In this document: positions 11,532-29,879 of the stretch, one piece after another
How positions within the stretch are numbered: position 1 is the first letter of the stretch
Layout of the letters: the number at the start of each line of letters is the position of its first letter
NCBI RefSeq assembly: GCF_045679555.1
Contig: NC_092087.1
Coordinates: forward strand, 24,181,367-24,245,366
From: Salvelinus alpinus
Lineage: Eukaryota > Chordata > Actinopteri > Salmoniformes > Salmonidae
Reading direction: 5' to 3'
Length of the DNA: 64,000 nt
Made by a program: the position numbers and the translations under genes
Notes under the pieces: model-generated
Seen by the model: the letters and a program-made list of their open reading frames with translations, nothing else
Told to the model about the DNA's origin: nothing
The model's database searches: none

Positions 11532-12295
11532 TTAACTCTCCACCTGCCCATTACTCTCGGGGTGAAAACCTGAGGTAAGACTGACCGAGACCCCCAGACG
11601 TTCCATGAACGCCTTCCAGACCCTTGACGTGAACTGGGGACCCCGATCAGACACTATATCCTCAGGCACCCCATAGTGCCGGAAGACGTGTGTAAACAGA
11701 GCCTCCGCAGTTTGTAAGGCCGTAGGGAGACCGGGCAAAGGGAGGAGACGACAGGACTTAGAAAAACGATCCACAACGACCAGGATCGTGGTGTTACCCT
11801 GTGAAGGTGGAAGATCAGTTAAGAAATCCACCGATAGGTGCGACCACGGCCGTTGTGGAACGGGTAAGGGTTGTAACTTTCCTCTGGGCAGGTTTCTAGG
11901 AGCCTTGCTCTGGGCGCACACTGAGCAGGAGGAAACAAATCCTCACGTCCTTAGCTAAAATGGGCCACCAGTACCTCCCATCAAGACAGCGCACCGTCCG
12001 ACCTATCCCAGGATGACCAGAGGTTGACGTGTGGGCCCAATAGATCAGTCGGTCACGAACAGCAGACGGAACGTACAGACGCCCAGATGGACACTGGGGG
12101 CTCTGCACGTGACGCCCGCTCAATGTCCGCGTCCAGCTCCCACACCACCGGCGCCACCAAACAAGAGGCTGGGAGTATGGGAGTGGGATCAATGGACCGC
12201 TCCTCTGTGTCATACAGCCGGGACAGTGCGTCTGCCTTCACGTTCTGGGAGCCTGGTCTGTAAGAGAGGGTAAACACAAAACGGGTGAAAAACAT
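11532..12295 (-). pseudogene. Gypsy integrase, frameshifted
   Basis: The piece 12053-12295 carries the end of RNase H and the linker ([13 protein letters not shown]). The piece 11896-12213, in another frame, has the zinc-binding region (HTSTSGHPG...). The piece 11532-11921 has the catalytic core: [11 protein letters not shown] with the first Asp, then [11 protein letters not shown] with the second Asp, then HPESNGQVE with the Glu. All three catalytic acids are visible, but the gene is broken by frameshifts. Confidence 0.88.
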
Positions 12296-12340
12296 GGCCC
12301 ACCTTGCCTGAAGAGGATTCAGTCTCCTCGCTTCCCGGAT

Positions 12341-13663
12341 CTACTCCAGATTGCGATGGTCAGTCCAGATGAGAAAAGGGTGTTTAGCCCCCTCAAGCCA
12401 ATGTCTCCACGCCTTCAAAGCCTTGATGACAGCCAACAGCTCCCGGTCCCCCACATCATAGTTTCGCTCCGCCGGGCTGAGCTTCTTCGAAAAGAAAGCA
12501 CAGGGGCGGAGCTTCAGTGGCGTACCCGAGCGCTGAGAGAGCACTGCACCTATCCCAGCTTCGGATGCGTCCACCTCCACTATGAAAGGCGAAGAGTGAT
12601 CCAGATGAGCCAACACAGGAACAGAGGTAAACAGAGCCTTCAGGTGCCTAAAAGCCCTGTTCGCCTCAGCTGACCACTGCAAGCGCACCGGGTCCCCCTT
12701 TAGCAGTGAGGTAATAGGAGCAGCAACCTGACCAAAACCCCGGATAAATCTCCGGTAGTAGTTGGCAAACCCTAAGAATCGCTGCACCTCCTTTACCGTG
12801 GTGGGAGTCGGCCAATTACGCACGGCTGCAATGCGATCACTCTCCATCTCCACCCCTGACCTGGAAATCCGATGCCCTAGGAAGGAGACGGACTGTTGGA
12901 AGAACAAGCATTTCTCAGCCTTGACGTACAGGTCATGCTCCAACAGGCGACCAAGCACTTTGCGCACCAGGGACACATGCTCGGCGAGTGTAGCGGAGTA
13001 TATCAGAATGTCATCGATATAGACCACTACACCCTGCCCGTGCAGGTCTCTGAAAATCTCGTCCACAAATGATTGGAAAACTGATGGAGCAGTCATCAAC
13101 CCATACGGCATGACTAGGTACTCATAATGCCCTAAGGTGGTACTAAATGCCGTCTTCCACTCGTCTCCCTTCTTAATACGCACCAGATTGTACGCACTCC
13201 TGAGATCCAGTTTAGTGAAGAAGCGCCCCCCGTGCATTGACTCAATCGCCGTAGCGATAAGAGGTAGCGGGTAACTATACCTCACTGTGATTTTATTGAG
13301 ACCTCGATAATCAATGCACGGGCGCAAACCTCCATCCTTCTTCACAAAAAAGAAACTCGAGGAGACGGGTGAAATGGAGGGCTGAATGTACCCCTGACGC
13401 AGGGATTCAGAGACATATGTCTCCATAGCCACCGTCTCCGCTTGCGACAGGGGATACACGTGACTCCTGGGAAGTGCAGCGTCTACCAGGAGATCTATCG
13501 CACAATCCCCCCGTCGATGGGGTGGTAATTGAGTCGCCTTCAGAGCCAAATCGGCATATTCTGGGAGAATGCGCACGGTGGAGTCCTGATCTGGACTTTC
13601 CACCGTAGTAGCACCAACGGAAACCCCTAAACACCTACCTGAACATTCTCGCGACCACCCCAT
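12341..13663 (-). pseudogene. Gypsy reverse transcriptase and RNase H
   Basis: This is a 440-residue open frame. It runs from a pre-RT linker through RT motifs [37 protein letters not shown], the catalytic YIDDILIYS, and [10 protein letters not shown]. The RNase H region follows ([17 protein letters not shown], then the terminal WTDHRNLE). An in-frame stop directly after this separates RNase H from the next part, which continues as RWAMFFTRF in the following frame. The catalytic residues of RT are present. Confidence 0.92.
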
Positions 13664-14955
13664 GAGAGCCCTCTGGCCACGAAACAGTAGGGTTATGACA
13701 AGCTAACCAGGGTAGGCCCAGCACCACGGAATACGCAGGAGAATCAATAAGAAAAAGACTAATCTTTTCCGTGTGACCCCCCTGCGTTACCATACTCAAA
13801 GGAGCGGTGGCCTCCCTGATAAACCCTGACCCTAATGGTCGACTATCTAAAGCATGAACGGGGAAAGGCATATTCACAGGAACAATGGGGATCCCTAAAC
13901 TATGAGCTAATCCTTTGTTAATGAAATTCCCAGCCGCACCTGAATCTACTAGCGCCTTATGCTGGGAACGCGGGGAAAATTCAGGAAAGGTAATAGAGAC
14001 AAACATATGTGCAACAGATGGCTCTGGATGAGAATGGTGCCTACTCACCTGGGGTGACGCCAGAGTGCCCTGCCTGCCACCTCGATACCCAGAGGAACCA
14101 ACCCGGCACCGACCAGCAGTGTGACCTCTGTGGCCACATATGGTGCACGAGCGGGAACCCCCTCCGTTCTCCCTGTGCACCGCACCTCCCAGCTCCATAG
14201 GTATCGGAGAGGGTGTGCGGGAGGATGGAACAACCAAACTCCGATCTGGACGTCCGCGAGTAGCCAGCAGGTTGTCCAGCCGGATGGACAGGTCCACCAG
14301 CTGGTCAAAAGTGAGGGTGGTGTCTCTGCAAGCCAGCTCCCGACGGACGTCCTCACGTAGACTACAGTAGTAATAGTCGACCAAGGCCCGGTTGCTCCAT
14401 CCAGCTCCGGCAGCCAGGGTCCTAAACTCCAGTGCAAACTCCTGGGCGCTCCTCGCCTCCTGCCTTAGATGGTAGAGGAGCTCACCCGCCACTCTGCCCT
14501 CAGGTGGGTGGTCGAATACTGTCCGGAAACAGCGGGTGAACTCCTCAAAATCGACCAACGCGGCATCTCCCCCTCCACACAGCGCTGGCCCACTCCAGGG
14601 CTTTCCCGGTGAGGCACGAGACGAAGGCGAAACTCTTCTCACGGTTCGATGGAGCTGGGTGGACCGTGGCCAGGTACAGGCTTAGTTGGAGGAACCCCTG
14701 GCAGCCGGCAGCATCTCCGTCGTATCCCCGTGGCATGGATAGCTGGATCCTGCTAGGTTCAGGTGGCAAAAGGGCGTTCAGGGGAGACCCCGGTTGTGCT
14801 GGTGGAGGCGCTGGGAAAACTCCCTGTGTCTCCCAGCAGTCCATATTCTGGACAACGCGATCCATGGCAGTGCTCAGCTTGTAAATCATCTCTGTACGTT
14901 CCATGACGCACTCCTCCACCTCCATGGCCGGGGTACCTTCTCCTGCTGACTTCAT
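13635..14955 (-). pseudogene. Gypsy gag with zinc knuckle and aspartic protease
   Basis: An N-terminal gag frame (14545-14955) starts MKSAGEGTP just inside the 5' LTR. It shifts frame near 14545-14640 into the main frame 13635-14642. That frame holds the capsid-like region (FALEFRTLAAGAGW), one CCHC knuckle (CTICGHRGHTAGRC), and a retropepsin-like site LVDSGAAGNFI. The shift may be decay, because the second frame begins within gag itself. Confidence 0.88.
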
Positions 14956-15436
14956 TGTTGGTCAGAGATTCTGTCACAATTCATGTGTATAGGTGGCAGG
15001 GAAGTCAAGTCAGGCACAGGAGAATTCAACTTGGTCAAATGGAGTAATTTAATAAAACAAAACATAACTCCAAAACCATAAATACAAATGAAACAAATTG
15101 GTACGAAGACCCGTCGCACACCAAATACAAACAACACGACACTGAACATAAAACAATCTCTGACAAAGACATGATGGGAAACAGAGGGTTAAATACACAA
15201 CAGGTAATGAATGGGGTTGAAACCAGGTGTGTAGAAAGATGAGACAAAACCAATGGAAAATGAAAAATGGATCAATGATGGCTAGAAGACCGGTGACGTC
15301 GACCGCCGAGCACCACCCGAACAAGGAGAGGCATCGACTTCGGCAGAAGTTGTGACACCTAAAGCCTATAGTATAGCCAAAGATAATTTTATTTAAACCA
15401 CACTCGGCGCACTTGAAAGTGTGCACCCAGCAGATA

Positions 15437-15700
15437 ATTTTTATTTTTTATTTTACCTTTATTTAACCAGGTAGGCCAGTTTAGAACAAGTTATCATTTA
15501 CAACTGCGACCTGGCCAAGATAAAGCAAGTAGTGCGACAAAAACAACAACACAGAGTTACACATAAACAAACGTACAGTCAATAACACAATAGAAAAAAT
15601 CTATGTACAATGTGTGCAAATGTAGTAAGAGTGGGGAGATAAGGCAATAAATAGGCCATAGAGGCAAAATAATTACAATTTAGCATCAGGGATGAGGGGC
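15437..15700 (-). repeat. 5'-truncated LINE 3' end
   Basis: It begins TTTACCTTTATTTAACCAGG and runs through GCGACCTGGCCAAGATAAAGCA. The same sequence forms the 3' end of the minus-strand LINE at 52165-52430. Only the 3' UTR is kept, as expected for a 5'-truncated copy. Confidence 0.8.
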
Positions 15701-16165
15701 ATCATTGGGCACACATCTGGCTACTATAATAACCAACTCATTGTCAACCCTTAGCAATATGAAATTTAATCAATTACAAATTAAATTACCCTCCCCTGGA
15801 CTAAATTTTAAATAGACTAAACCCTCCCCCTGACTGAAATTGTAAAAGCATGACCCTCCCACATTTTCCTTCAGGTAATACTTGTGTAAATCTCGACCAC
15901 TCGCTAAGAAGCCATTGTTGTTTCTTTATATAAAACGAACTCTACCAGGGGCCTGTTGCACAAAAGTAGAATTAAGACATCCGGGATAAATGACTCAGCT
16001 GAGCTCAATGAAGCCAAAACATGTGCGTCCAGGCTTAATTGGTTGCACAAAGACCAAGCCAGGATGAGCAGACACGGATTCATTAAGCCAGGTGAAACCA
16101 ATCCTGGATAGGTGCGCGCTCACGGCTCACTCAAATAGACCCCGCCACAGATTAACTGATTTACC

Positions 16166-16584
16166 ATGGCAACTAGAGCCGCGTACTTTTCCCCGTCGGA
16201 AGCACAAATCCTCATGGAGGCATACGAGGAGGTAAAAGATATAATTAAGAAGAAAGGCAACACCGCCACAGTGATAAAGCAAAGAGAAAAAGCGTGGCAA
16301 AGTATTGCAGACCGCCTGAATGCGTAAGTAGTGCACAATTACACACTCACCGCTCCGCTGAAACATCACAATTACAATTCAAATATTTAATTCACATCTC
16401 CAAAAATGCAGTTGTACTGTAATTATGAAACGGTTAAATTTTTAATTGAAATGCACTGCAGATATGAGTGAAATTGTGTAAAGTAACTCCATCACACTGT
16501 ATAAAGCTATGATACATTTTTTGATATTTTTACTGAAAACAAGACAAAAATACCAAGTAATTTTTTGCAGTGTGACTCCATTAA

Positions 16585-16658
<74 letters not shown>

Positions 16659-17798
16659 TAAACATGAACGGGCCAAAACGGACATGGCAGCAGGTCAAAA
16701 TCAAATACAAGAACATTCTGCAGAATGGTATGGTCCCTGACTAATATTTAACAAAGCACAAGCATATATTGTACCCAGAAGGTGCCTGCTCACACATTGT
16801 CTGTACTGTTTTAGCAGTGAAAAAGAATACCCACAGACAAGGCACGGGTGGTGGGTCACCAAAGGCTGACCTTACCCCAGCAGAGGACATGGCCTTGGAG
16901 CTAAATAAAGGCAGGCCCGTCTTAGAGGGGATCCCTGGGGGGAAAGAGACGAGCATAGGTTCCTCCCAAGATGCCACCCGCTTCATTCAAGGTATGTCCT
17001 TCCATCTCTACATGGGATACAACCACATTCATATTGAATCAATTTGGACTGTCTGACTTTGGTTTACCTATTGCCTTGCAGTGTCTGGCAGCACTGTGTT
17101 CCTGTTAGAGCCACCAGCACAAGCACCAGACGATGCTGATCCAGTGAGTACTCCATCAAAGGCATACTGTAGGCCTGGCATGTCTTGTCTACTAGCTTCA
17201 ATATGAATCCGATTAAATGTGATAGGGTGAAGGCCCCAGTGCAGCAGCAACAGCACATGATGGAGACGATGATGAGGAGGAGACCATCTCTCTGGATTCC
17301 AGAAGGCATGAGGTATCATGTTAAGACTGTGAAAGTACTATTTACTCTACAATGGTGAGGAGTCCTCATCAAAATCAAAAAATCTAATTTCTTTTACAGG
17401 ACCCAGATGCTATACAGTGGGAAAACCAGCCTGGCAACATAGTGCGTATTAATAAAAGGACACCACATCCTGCCAAATTCCAGCTGCGCTAATTGTATTG
17501 TGTTCACAGAGCTCACAAGCTATCAGAAAGTTGTATGGCAACCACCTCCGGCGCCAAATAGAACTGGCAGACATAGACATTCAGTACAAGAAGAAAAAGA
17601 TGGAAAATCTTGCACTGGAGTCCGAAATAAAAAAGAGGACAATTAGGAAACTGGACCTTGAAATAAAAAAACTTGAGAGGGAGGTGAGATATGCCTTCAA
17701 TGTACACTGTATGCTAACTGTAACACAAATGTATTAATCATTATTTTTCTTTCCTCCCCCAGCTCCAAGAAGATGACACAGCTCAAAATAAAAATTAG
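16166..17798 (+). CDS. Harbinger Myb/SANT-like DNA-binding protein
   Basis: Eight exons with GT-AG boundaries join into 268 codons without a stop: 16166-16323, 16657-16727, 16815-16991, 17082-17143, 17226-17312, 17400-17441, 17510-17683, 17763-17798. The N-terminal ~75 residues form a Myb/SANT-like trihelix: YFSPSEAQILMEAYEEVK, then AWQSIADRLNA, then GPKRTWQQVKIKYKN. The middle is acidic (GDDDEEE). The C-terminus is a lysine- and leucine-rich coiled coil (IDIQYKKKKMENLALESEI, IRKLDLEIKKLERE). In Harbinger elements this partner carries the transposase into the nucleus and helps bind the ends. Intron 1 ends in a long GT repeat next to the acceptor. Confidence 0.88.
16586..16654. repeat. (TG)n microsatellite abutting a splice acceptor
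   Basis: About 34 uninterrupted TG units run directly into the AG of the intron 1 acceptor of the Harbinger Myb-like gene, with the exon starting at 16657. The repeat takes the place of the usual pyrimidine tract. Confidence 0.95.
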
Positions 17799-18018
17799 GT
17801 ATATTCTCGTAAAGTCAAGTGAGCCATGACATATGAGCTCTTATTGTGAGCACACAGGACGGTGGCATCTTTCTAAGGTTTTTTTTATTTTCCCAGCAAT
17901 CAGTACAACCAAGTCATCGTTATAAGGCATCGCCCTCTTTTGCCCACCCCCCCAGCACCAGGTGTGGCCACTAGCCTATATGAAGGCCCAAAATTGTGTG
18001 TTCCTTTCTGCTCTGACA

Positions 18019-19309
18019 ATGGCATGCCCATTCGTGCGAGATGTGGTGGATGAAGAAGCACTTGTGCTGAGGAGAGCCTTCAGGCGAGAAAGGGTCTTCA
18101 GGGACCGGTTGGACCCACTGGCCTTCCCTGATGACCATCTATATGAAAGATACAGGTTTTCTGCAGATGGCATCAGGTATCTATGCAGACTACTGGGTCC
18201 CAGGATTAAGCACCGCACTGCACGGAGCCATGCACTGAGTGTGGAGCAAATGGTTTGTGTGGCCTTGCGCTTTTTTGCTAGTGGAGCCTTCCTGTACTCA
18301 GTGGGGGATGCAGAACAGCTGAACAAGGCCACAATTTGCCGCACAATAAGGAGTGTGTGTCTGGCTATCAAAGCATTAGCAGATGTCTTCATCTCCTTCC
18401 CTGGCCACAGAAGACTCTGTGACATCAAAGAGGAGTTCTATAGGATTGCAGGTAAGAGGATCTACAAATTACAGGACAACTGTTAACACATAGTAGGATA
18501 CTCATTACTTTGTGTGACAGGTTTCCCCAATGTCATTGGTGCAGTGGACTGCACACACATAAGGATAAAAGCCCCCTCAGGTGCCCATGAGGCCGATTTT
18601 GTGAATAGGAAATCCTTTCACAGCATTAATGTTCAGGTGAACATAACTTTTTGATATTGTCCATTGACGAACACTCTGCATTGCCAGTGATGTGCATTGA
18701 TTGGTGTAATATTCCTCATCTTATGATTTCAGATGGTCTGCAATGCTGACTGTGTGATCAGCAATGTTGTGGCAAAATGGCCTGGCTCAGTCCATGACTC
18801 CAGAATCTTTCGGGCCTCTGAAATCTATCAGTGCCTATCACAAGGTAAGCCACACAACCCCTATTTATAACCATCATGGCTGTGTCAAGAATATCACTGT
18901 GTTTATGAGGTAGTAATGATGAGATTTTGTGTTGACAGGTGAATTCTCTGGTGTGTTGCTGGGAGACAGGGGGTATGGCTGCCAGCCTTTTCTCCTGACA
19001 CCTTTCACAGACCCCCAGGAAGCACAGCAGGCCTACAACCATGCCCATGCCAGGACCAGGGCCAGAGTTGAAATGACCTTTGGCCTCCTGAAGGCACGCT
19101 TTCACTGCCTTCACAAATTAAGGGTCAGCCCTGTTAGGGCATGTGATATTACTGTGGCTTGTGCTGTCCTCCACAATGTGGCCTGCCTGAGGAAGGAGAG
19201 GGCCCCCAGAGTGCCACCAGCCATGGACTGGGACAATCCGGCAATCTTCCCTGATGACGACAGTGGTCGGCTGCTGAGGGACCAATATGTGTTGAATTAT
19301 TTTAGTTAG
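18019..19309 (+). CDS. Harbinger DDE transposase (HARBI1-like)
   Basis: Four exons (18019-18451, 18521-18636, 18733-18844, 18939-19309) join into 343 codons. The catalytic triad is visible as Asp154 (GAVDCTHI), Asp205 ([11 protein letters not shown]) and Glu265 ([15 protein letters not shown]), with GDRGYGC between them, as in the DDE nuclease family of HARBI1. The N-terminal exon carries the helix-rich region ([20 protein letters not shown]). I chose the ATG at 18019 ([10 protein letters not shown]) because it matches the usual start; in-frame ATGs exist at 17962 and 17980. A domesticated HARBI1 gene is less likely because it sits inside TIRs with a target duplication. Confidence 0.92.
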
Positions 19310-20440
19310 TATGTGTGCTTTCAATTTTGGTTAAATATGTCCTGCGGTGGCAGAGGAATTTGGGTTTTTTTGGGTTCGTTTTTTGACGAATTTGGCCTCT
19401 TATGATGTTTGTGCGGTATACTGTGTGTAATACAAGGCTGCAGGGAGGCTACTGCATCCATTCATTTGTCTGTTCAGTTGATGTGTATGGATTTGTCCTG
19501 CATTTATTTTAGTGTGCAGACATGCAGGGTGTGTTATATACAGACCTTTGAATGTGTATGTATCATTTTGTATAATATGCTTGGATTCTGTGCTTTCCAT
19601 CTTGTAGAGTCACTGTGACTTCAGTTTCGAAAGGAGCTGATGGTTTACCTGCTTTGTTTTGTCCTTATTCAATAAAGGAACATAATGTTACACATTGTGT
19701 TTTTATATTCATATGGAATGTGTATTTGTTTATATGACAGAGTACTAGGGCCACACTGAAGAAAAAGGATAAAGTCATAAATTTATGAGGCTGGTTCTTT
19801 CTGCAGAAAAGCTACATATTGTTTTTACAGTTTTGATACTTATGACAATGTGATACTTAATATTCTGGCACATCAGCATGTCTTTGTTTATGAAACCATA
19901 CTGAAGTACAATTTCACGAAATGCCCCACATCTGTCATTTTAACAACTGTCCTCCTTTAAAACAACTGGTTACAATATTATGACTTGTGTTTTTTTCCCC
20001 TCTGTGGCCCTAATATTCTATCATTTTATATATAGCCTTATAGTCTATGGGAAACTGTAAATTATCTAATGATAGCAACATCATCTAAAAATCATTTTTT
20101 ATCCAAAATCATTGAAATTAATGATCACAAACGTTTAAATAATAACAGTGGGTCTAGTTATATGTGATAACAATGTATAGTGAGCAGTGAAATAACTATT
20201 GGTTTCCATTTGTGGTGACTGCTGACTGACATTAGGGATGAGATTAAATAGATCCTGGAATTTAGCCTGGTCTGGAGCAGGCTAGCTCCACAGAATAAAT
20301 CTCCATGGTAATTTATACCATAACATATCCTCCTGCCCCCTATCCATCTTTAGTGCAACCGGATTACGGATCAATTGAGCCAGGATCACCAAGATATCCT
20401 GGCTTAATCCCTTATCCTAGTTTTGTGCAACAGGCCCCAG

Positions 20441-21053
20441 TTCTAGCAAAATTCTTGCTTGAGAAATTGCACTTGCTATGAAGATATTTTTTATTTTATT
20501 TTATTCAATTGTTATGGTTTGAAAACAGTCTTAGTAAGGTACTTAATAGTTACACAGAAAGTATTTTATATTCAGATTTTTTTTTAAACGGGCAGCGGCA
20601 CAAGAGACCCCTAGACAAATAGGATTTTGGTCACACAGGGCCCAACATTTTCTCGATTCAGAAATCATTGAAGACAAATAAATAAATAAAAATCATGATC
20701 ATGCATTTTAATATAACTGAAGGTAAATTAGACTACTGATTTATCAGTCTCGTGTCATAATTTGAGAAGTTTTGCATTTCCTGCAAGAGCAATATTGTTT
20801 ATCATAATCAAACCTGAATCAAGGCATATCTTTTTCTGTGAAGTGTCAAGATTTCTCAAACATAAACAGTCAATAATAAAACTAACGTAGTTGGTATCTA
20901 TCATTTCTGTTCAATCAAACATCTACTTTCAGAGCATATCCCCCAATGTGAACTACAGTAGCTAAGGTGATCATTCAGCTACGTTACTCCAGAAATTTGT
21001 GGGATGAAAAATACTCAAAGATCTGACATGTAGTAGGCAGTTTTAATGTCAAA
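20441..21053. other. AT-rich intergenic sequence
   Basis: The first part continues the sequence interrupted by the Harbinger element. No gene is visible between it and the sec61a promoter region. Confidence 0.4.
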
Positions 21054-21199
21054 TGCCGCGTTCATGTGCTAGTCGGAACTAGAAACGCTGAAATTTCCCA
21101 CTTGCTAACTAGTTGAACGCGGCTCGTGCATAACTACAACCGGCTAGCAAGTCGGACATTTCAGAGTTTCCTTGTTCCGACTAAAACATGAACACGGCA
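21054..21199. mobile_element. Palindromic MITE just upstream of sec61a
   Basis: Arms of about 50 bp, TGCCGCGTTCATGTGCTAGT... and ...AACATGAACACGGCA, are imperfect complements facing each other, giving a 146-bp fold-back unit. No clear target duplication is seen. Its right end lies about 20 bp from an inverted CCAAT box and about 140 bp from the sec61a start codon. Confidence 0.75.
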
Positions 21200-21217
21200 C
21201 ATGGTACTCGGCGCTTA

Positions 21218-21230
21218 ATTGGTGACGTGT
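21218..21230 (+). promoter_or_regulatory. Inverted CCAAT box plus UPRE-like TGACGTGT
   Basis: ATTGG (21218-21222) is directly followed by TGACGTGT (21223-21230). TGACGTG is the core of the unfolded-protein-response element bound by XBP1/ATF6, and NF-Y binds CCAAT. sec61a is a known UPR-responsive gene in vertebrates. It does not match the strict ERSE or ERSE-II spacing, so function is inferred. Confidence 0.45.
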
Positions 21231-21340
21231 CTTTACAGAGCTTTCTTTTCAGTGGGGAGAGGCTAGATGGTGCCACGCGAATTGTGCTGATCCTTCAAGT
21301 GGCACCAATTTTACACAACAGGAATCGGATCAAGGACACC

Positions 21341-28079
<6,739 letters not shown>

Positions 28080-28920
28080 AAACCCCCCTTCCTCCAACAC
28101 ATACCACAGACAGATGCAGCCTCCACAAATTCTTACTTTTTATTTTGCATTGTATCTAATGCGCACAAATCAGTACATTTTGCCTCTGGGATGCTTCTTT
28201 GTGTTCCCAGTAGCTCTTGAGGGCTCATATGCAGACTGGATCTCATCGGGGAAAGAAAGGCAGCATTTGTCCCAGTGTTCAGCATGGAATTGTGCCTGTT
28301 CTTTCTTTCAATACCATTACCGTCCTCTCTTGATCTGACCAGCCAGGATACTCTGCTGACTGTGCTTTTAACCTGTCTATAGGAGATAAGACAAAGGTTT
28401 CACATGATGTTGTTGACTGACATCAAGTGAGGTTGGCTGAAGCGTGCTCAAGGAAATTGAAGGCTGAGACACCATCTAAAGGAGTCTGTGCTTAAACCAA
28501 CACAAGCACTACACCTGGACATTTTTGGAGAGTGGAAAGAAAGCCATGTCATGTTCATTTCAGGTCATCGCAAGCTGGGCATGGAGTTTGAAGAGCCACA
28601 TATTGGGGTGAAAAAAATATAAATATACATATACTTGTACATGTATTGTATTCCTTAAATGGCTCTGGGAATTTAACAAGTGTTGTCATTTTATATATAT
28701 TTTTTAAAATCATGGAATATTTGTATTCGTGCTGGTCTTAGCAAGGGCATATGTTTGTCTTTTTTTGTCTCTGGGTCCTTAAGGGAAGGGTTTGTCTGTC
28801 GTGGTCTTCTATTCCCAGACCGAATCGCTGCAGATACTGCCTATACGTGGTTGGGTGGGTTTGGGAGGGAAAGGGGATGAGTTGTTTTGGTTTTTACTTT
28901 ATGTATTGGACATAATTGTA

Positions 28921-28926
28921 TTAAAT
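28921..28926 (+). terminator. Candidate sec61a polyadenylation signal (ATTAAA)
   Basis: ATTAAA lies about 840 bp after the stop, followed by an A-rich stretch. It is a common variant signal. No canonical AATAAA is nearer that looks better placed. Confidence 0.4.
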
Positions 28927-29157
28927 TAAATGAAAAAAATCCCACCTAAAATTATTTCTCTTTCAGAATGTCATGCACCATGCCACCCACTGAGAGAAAC
29001 CATTGCAGTGACCCCAAATAGAATGCTATTATGGATAGGGTCTTTGTGTAGGCCAAGATGTTTCAAATGAAGCTGAAAAGCATATAATTCTGCGTTGAAC
29101 ATTCACAGGTCAGGATGAATCACTACAATGTGCATCAAACTGGGTACAAAACCTATA

Positions 29158-29860
29158 TACACTGCTCAAAAAAATAAAGGGAACACTTAAACAACACAAT
29201 GTAACTCCAAGTCAATCACACTTCTGTGAAATCAAACTGTCCACTTAGGAAGCAACACTGATTGACAATAAATTGCACATGCTGTTGTGCAAATGGAATA
29301 GACAAAAGGTGGAAATTATAGGCAATTAGCAAGACACCCCCAATAAAGGAGTGATTCTGCAGGTGGTGACCACTTCTCAGTTCCTATGCTTCCTGGCTGA
29401 TGTTTTGGTCACTTTTGAATGCTGGCGGTGCTCTCACTCTAGTGGTAACATGAGACGGAGTCTACAACCCACACAAGTGGCTCAGGTAGTGCAGCTCATC
29501 CAGGATGGCACATCAATGCGAGCTGTGGCAAGAAGGTTTGCCGTGTTAGGTGAATGCACCAATTTGTAAGTCGCTCTGGATAAGAGCGTCTGCTAAATGA
29601 CTTAAATGTAAATGTAAATGTGTCTGTCAGCGTAGTGTCCAGAGCATGGAGGCGCTACCAGGAGACAGGCCAGTACATCAGGAGACGTGGAGGAGGCAGT
29701 AGGAGGGCAACAACCCAGCAGCAGGACCGCTACCTCCGCCTTTGTGCAAGGAGTAGCACTGCCAGAGCCCTGCAAAATGACCTCCAGCAGGCCACAAATG
29801 TGCATGTGTCAGCATATGGTCTCACAAGGGCTCTGAGGATCTCAAACCATCCCCCCCCCA
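29158..29860 (+). mobile_element. Truncated Tc1/mariner element
   Basis: It starts TACACTGCTCAAAAAAATAA, a recognisable Tc1-family end. From 29450 it encodes the transposase N-terminus: paired-like helices [20 protein letters not shown] and SMRAVARRF, then [20 protein letters not shown] and LTRAL. A 75-bp insertion at 29546-29620 breaks the frame. The catalytic domain and right end are missing beyond about 29860. Confidence 0.85.
29546..29620 (+). repeat. 75-bp L2-type LINE/SINE tail inserted in Tc1
   Basis: The block AGTCGCTCTGGATAAGAGCG followed by TCTGCTAAATGACTTAAATG and an AATGTAAATG end is the widespread fish L2-type 3' tail. It interrupts the Tc1 transposase between GTTTGCCGTGT and TGTCTGTCAG, with TGT repeated on both sides. 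Confidence 0.75.
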
Positions 29861-29879
29861 AAAAAAATTTGGCCTACCA

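Larger units (their letters stand above)
15949..20437 (+). mobile_element. PIF/Harbinger DNA transposon, apparently complete
   Basis: Terminal inverted repeats GGGCCTGTTGCACAAAA lie at the two ends, flanked by a 3-bp duplication CAG (15946-15948 and 20438-20440); Harbinger elements make 3-bp duplications. Inside are two genes in the same direction: a Myb/SANT-like protein (16166-17798) and a DDE transposase (18019-19309), both open across all predicted exons. AATAAA follows at 19671-19676. The stretches 15949-16165 and 19690-20437 are noncoding arms. Both genes needed for transposition appear intact, so it may be recent or autonomous. Confidence 0.92.

Noticed and set aside
16507-16716. His/Thr-repeat minus-strand frame
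   Set aside because: It is a translation of the TG microsatellite.
18019-19309. Host HARBI1 gene
   Set aside because: The frame sits between TIRs with a 3-bp duplication and beside the Myb-like partner gene, which identifies a transposon rather than the domesticated gene.
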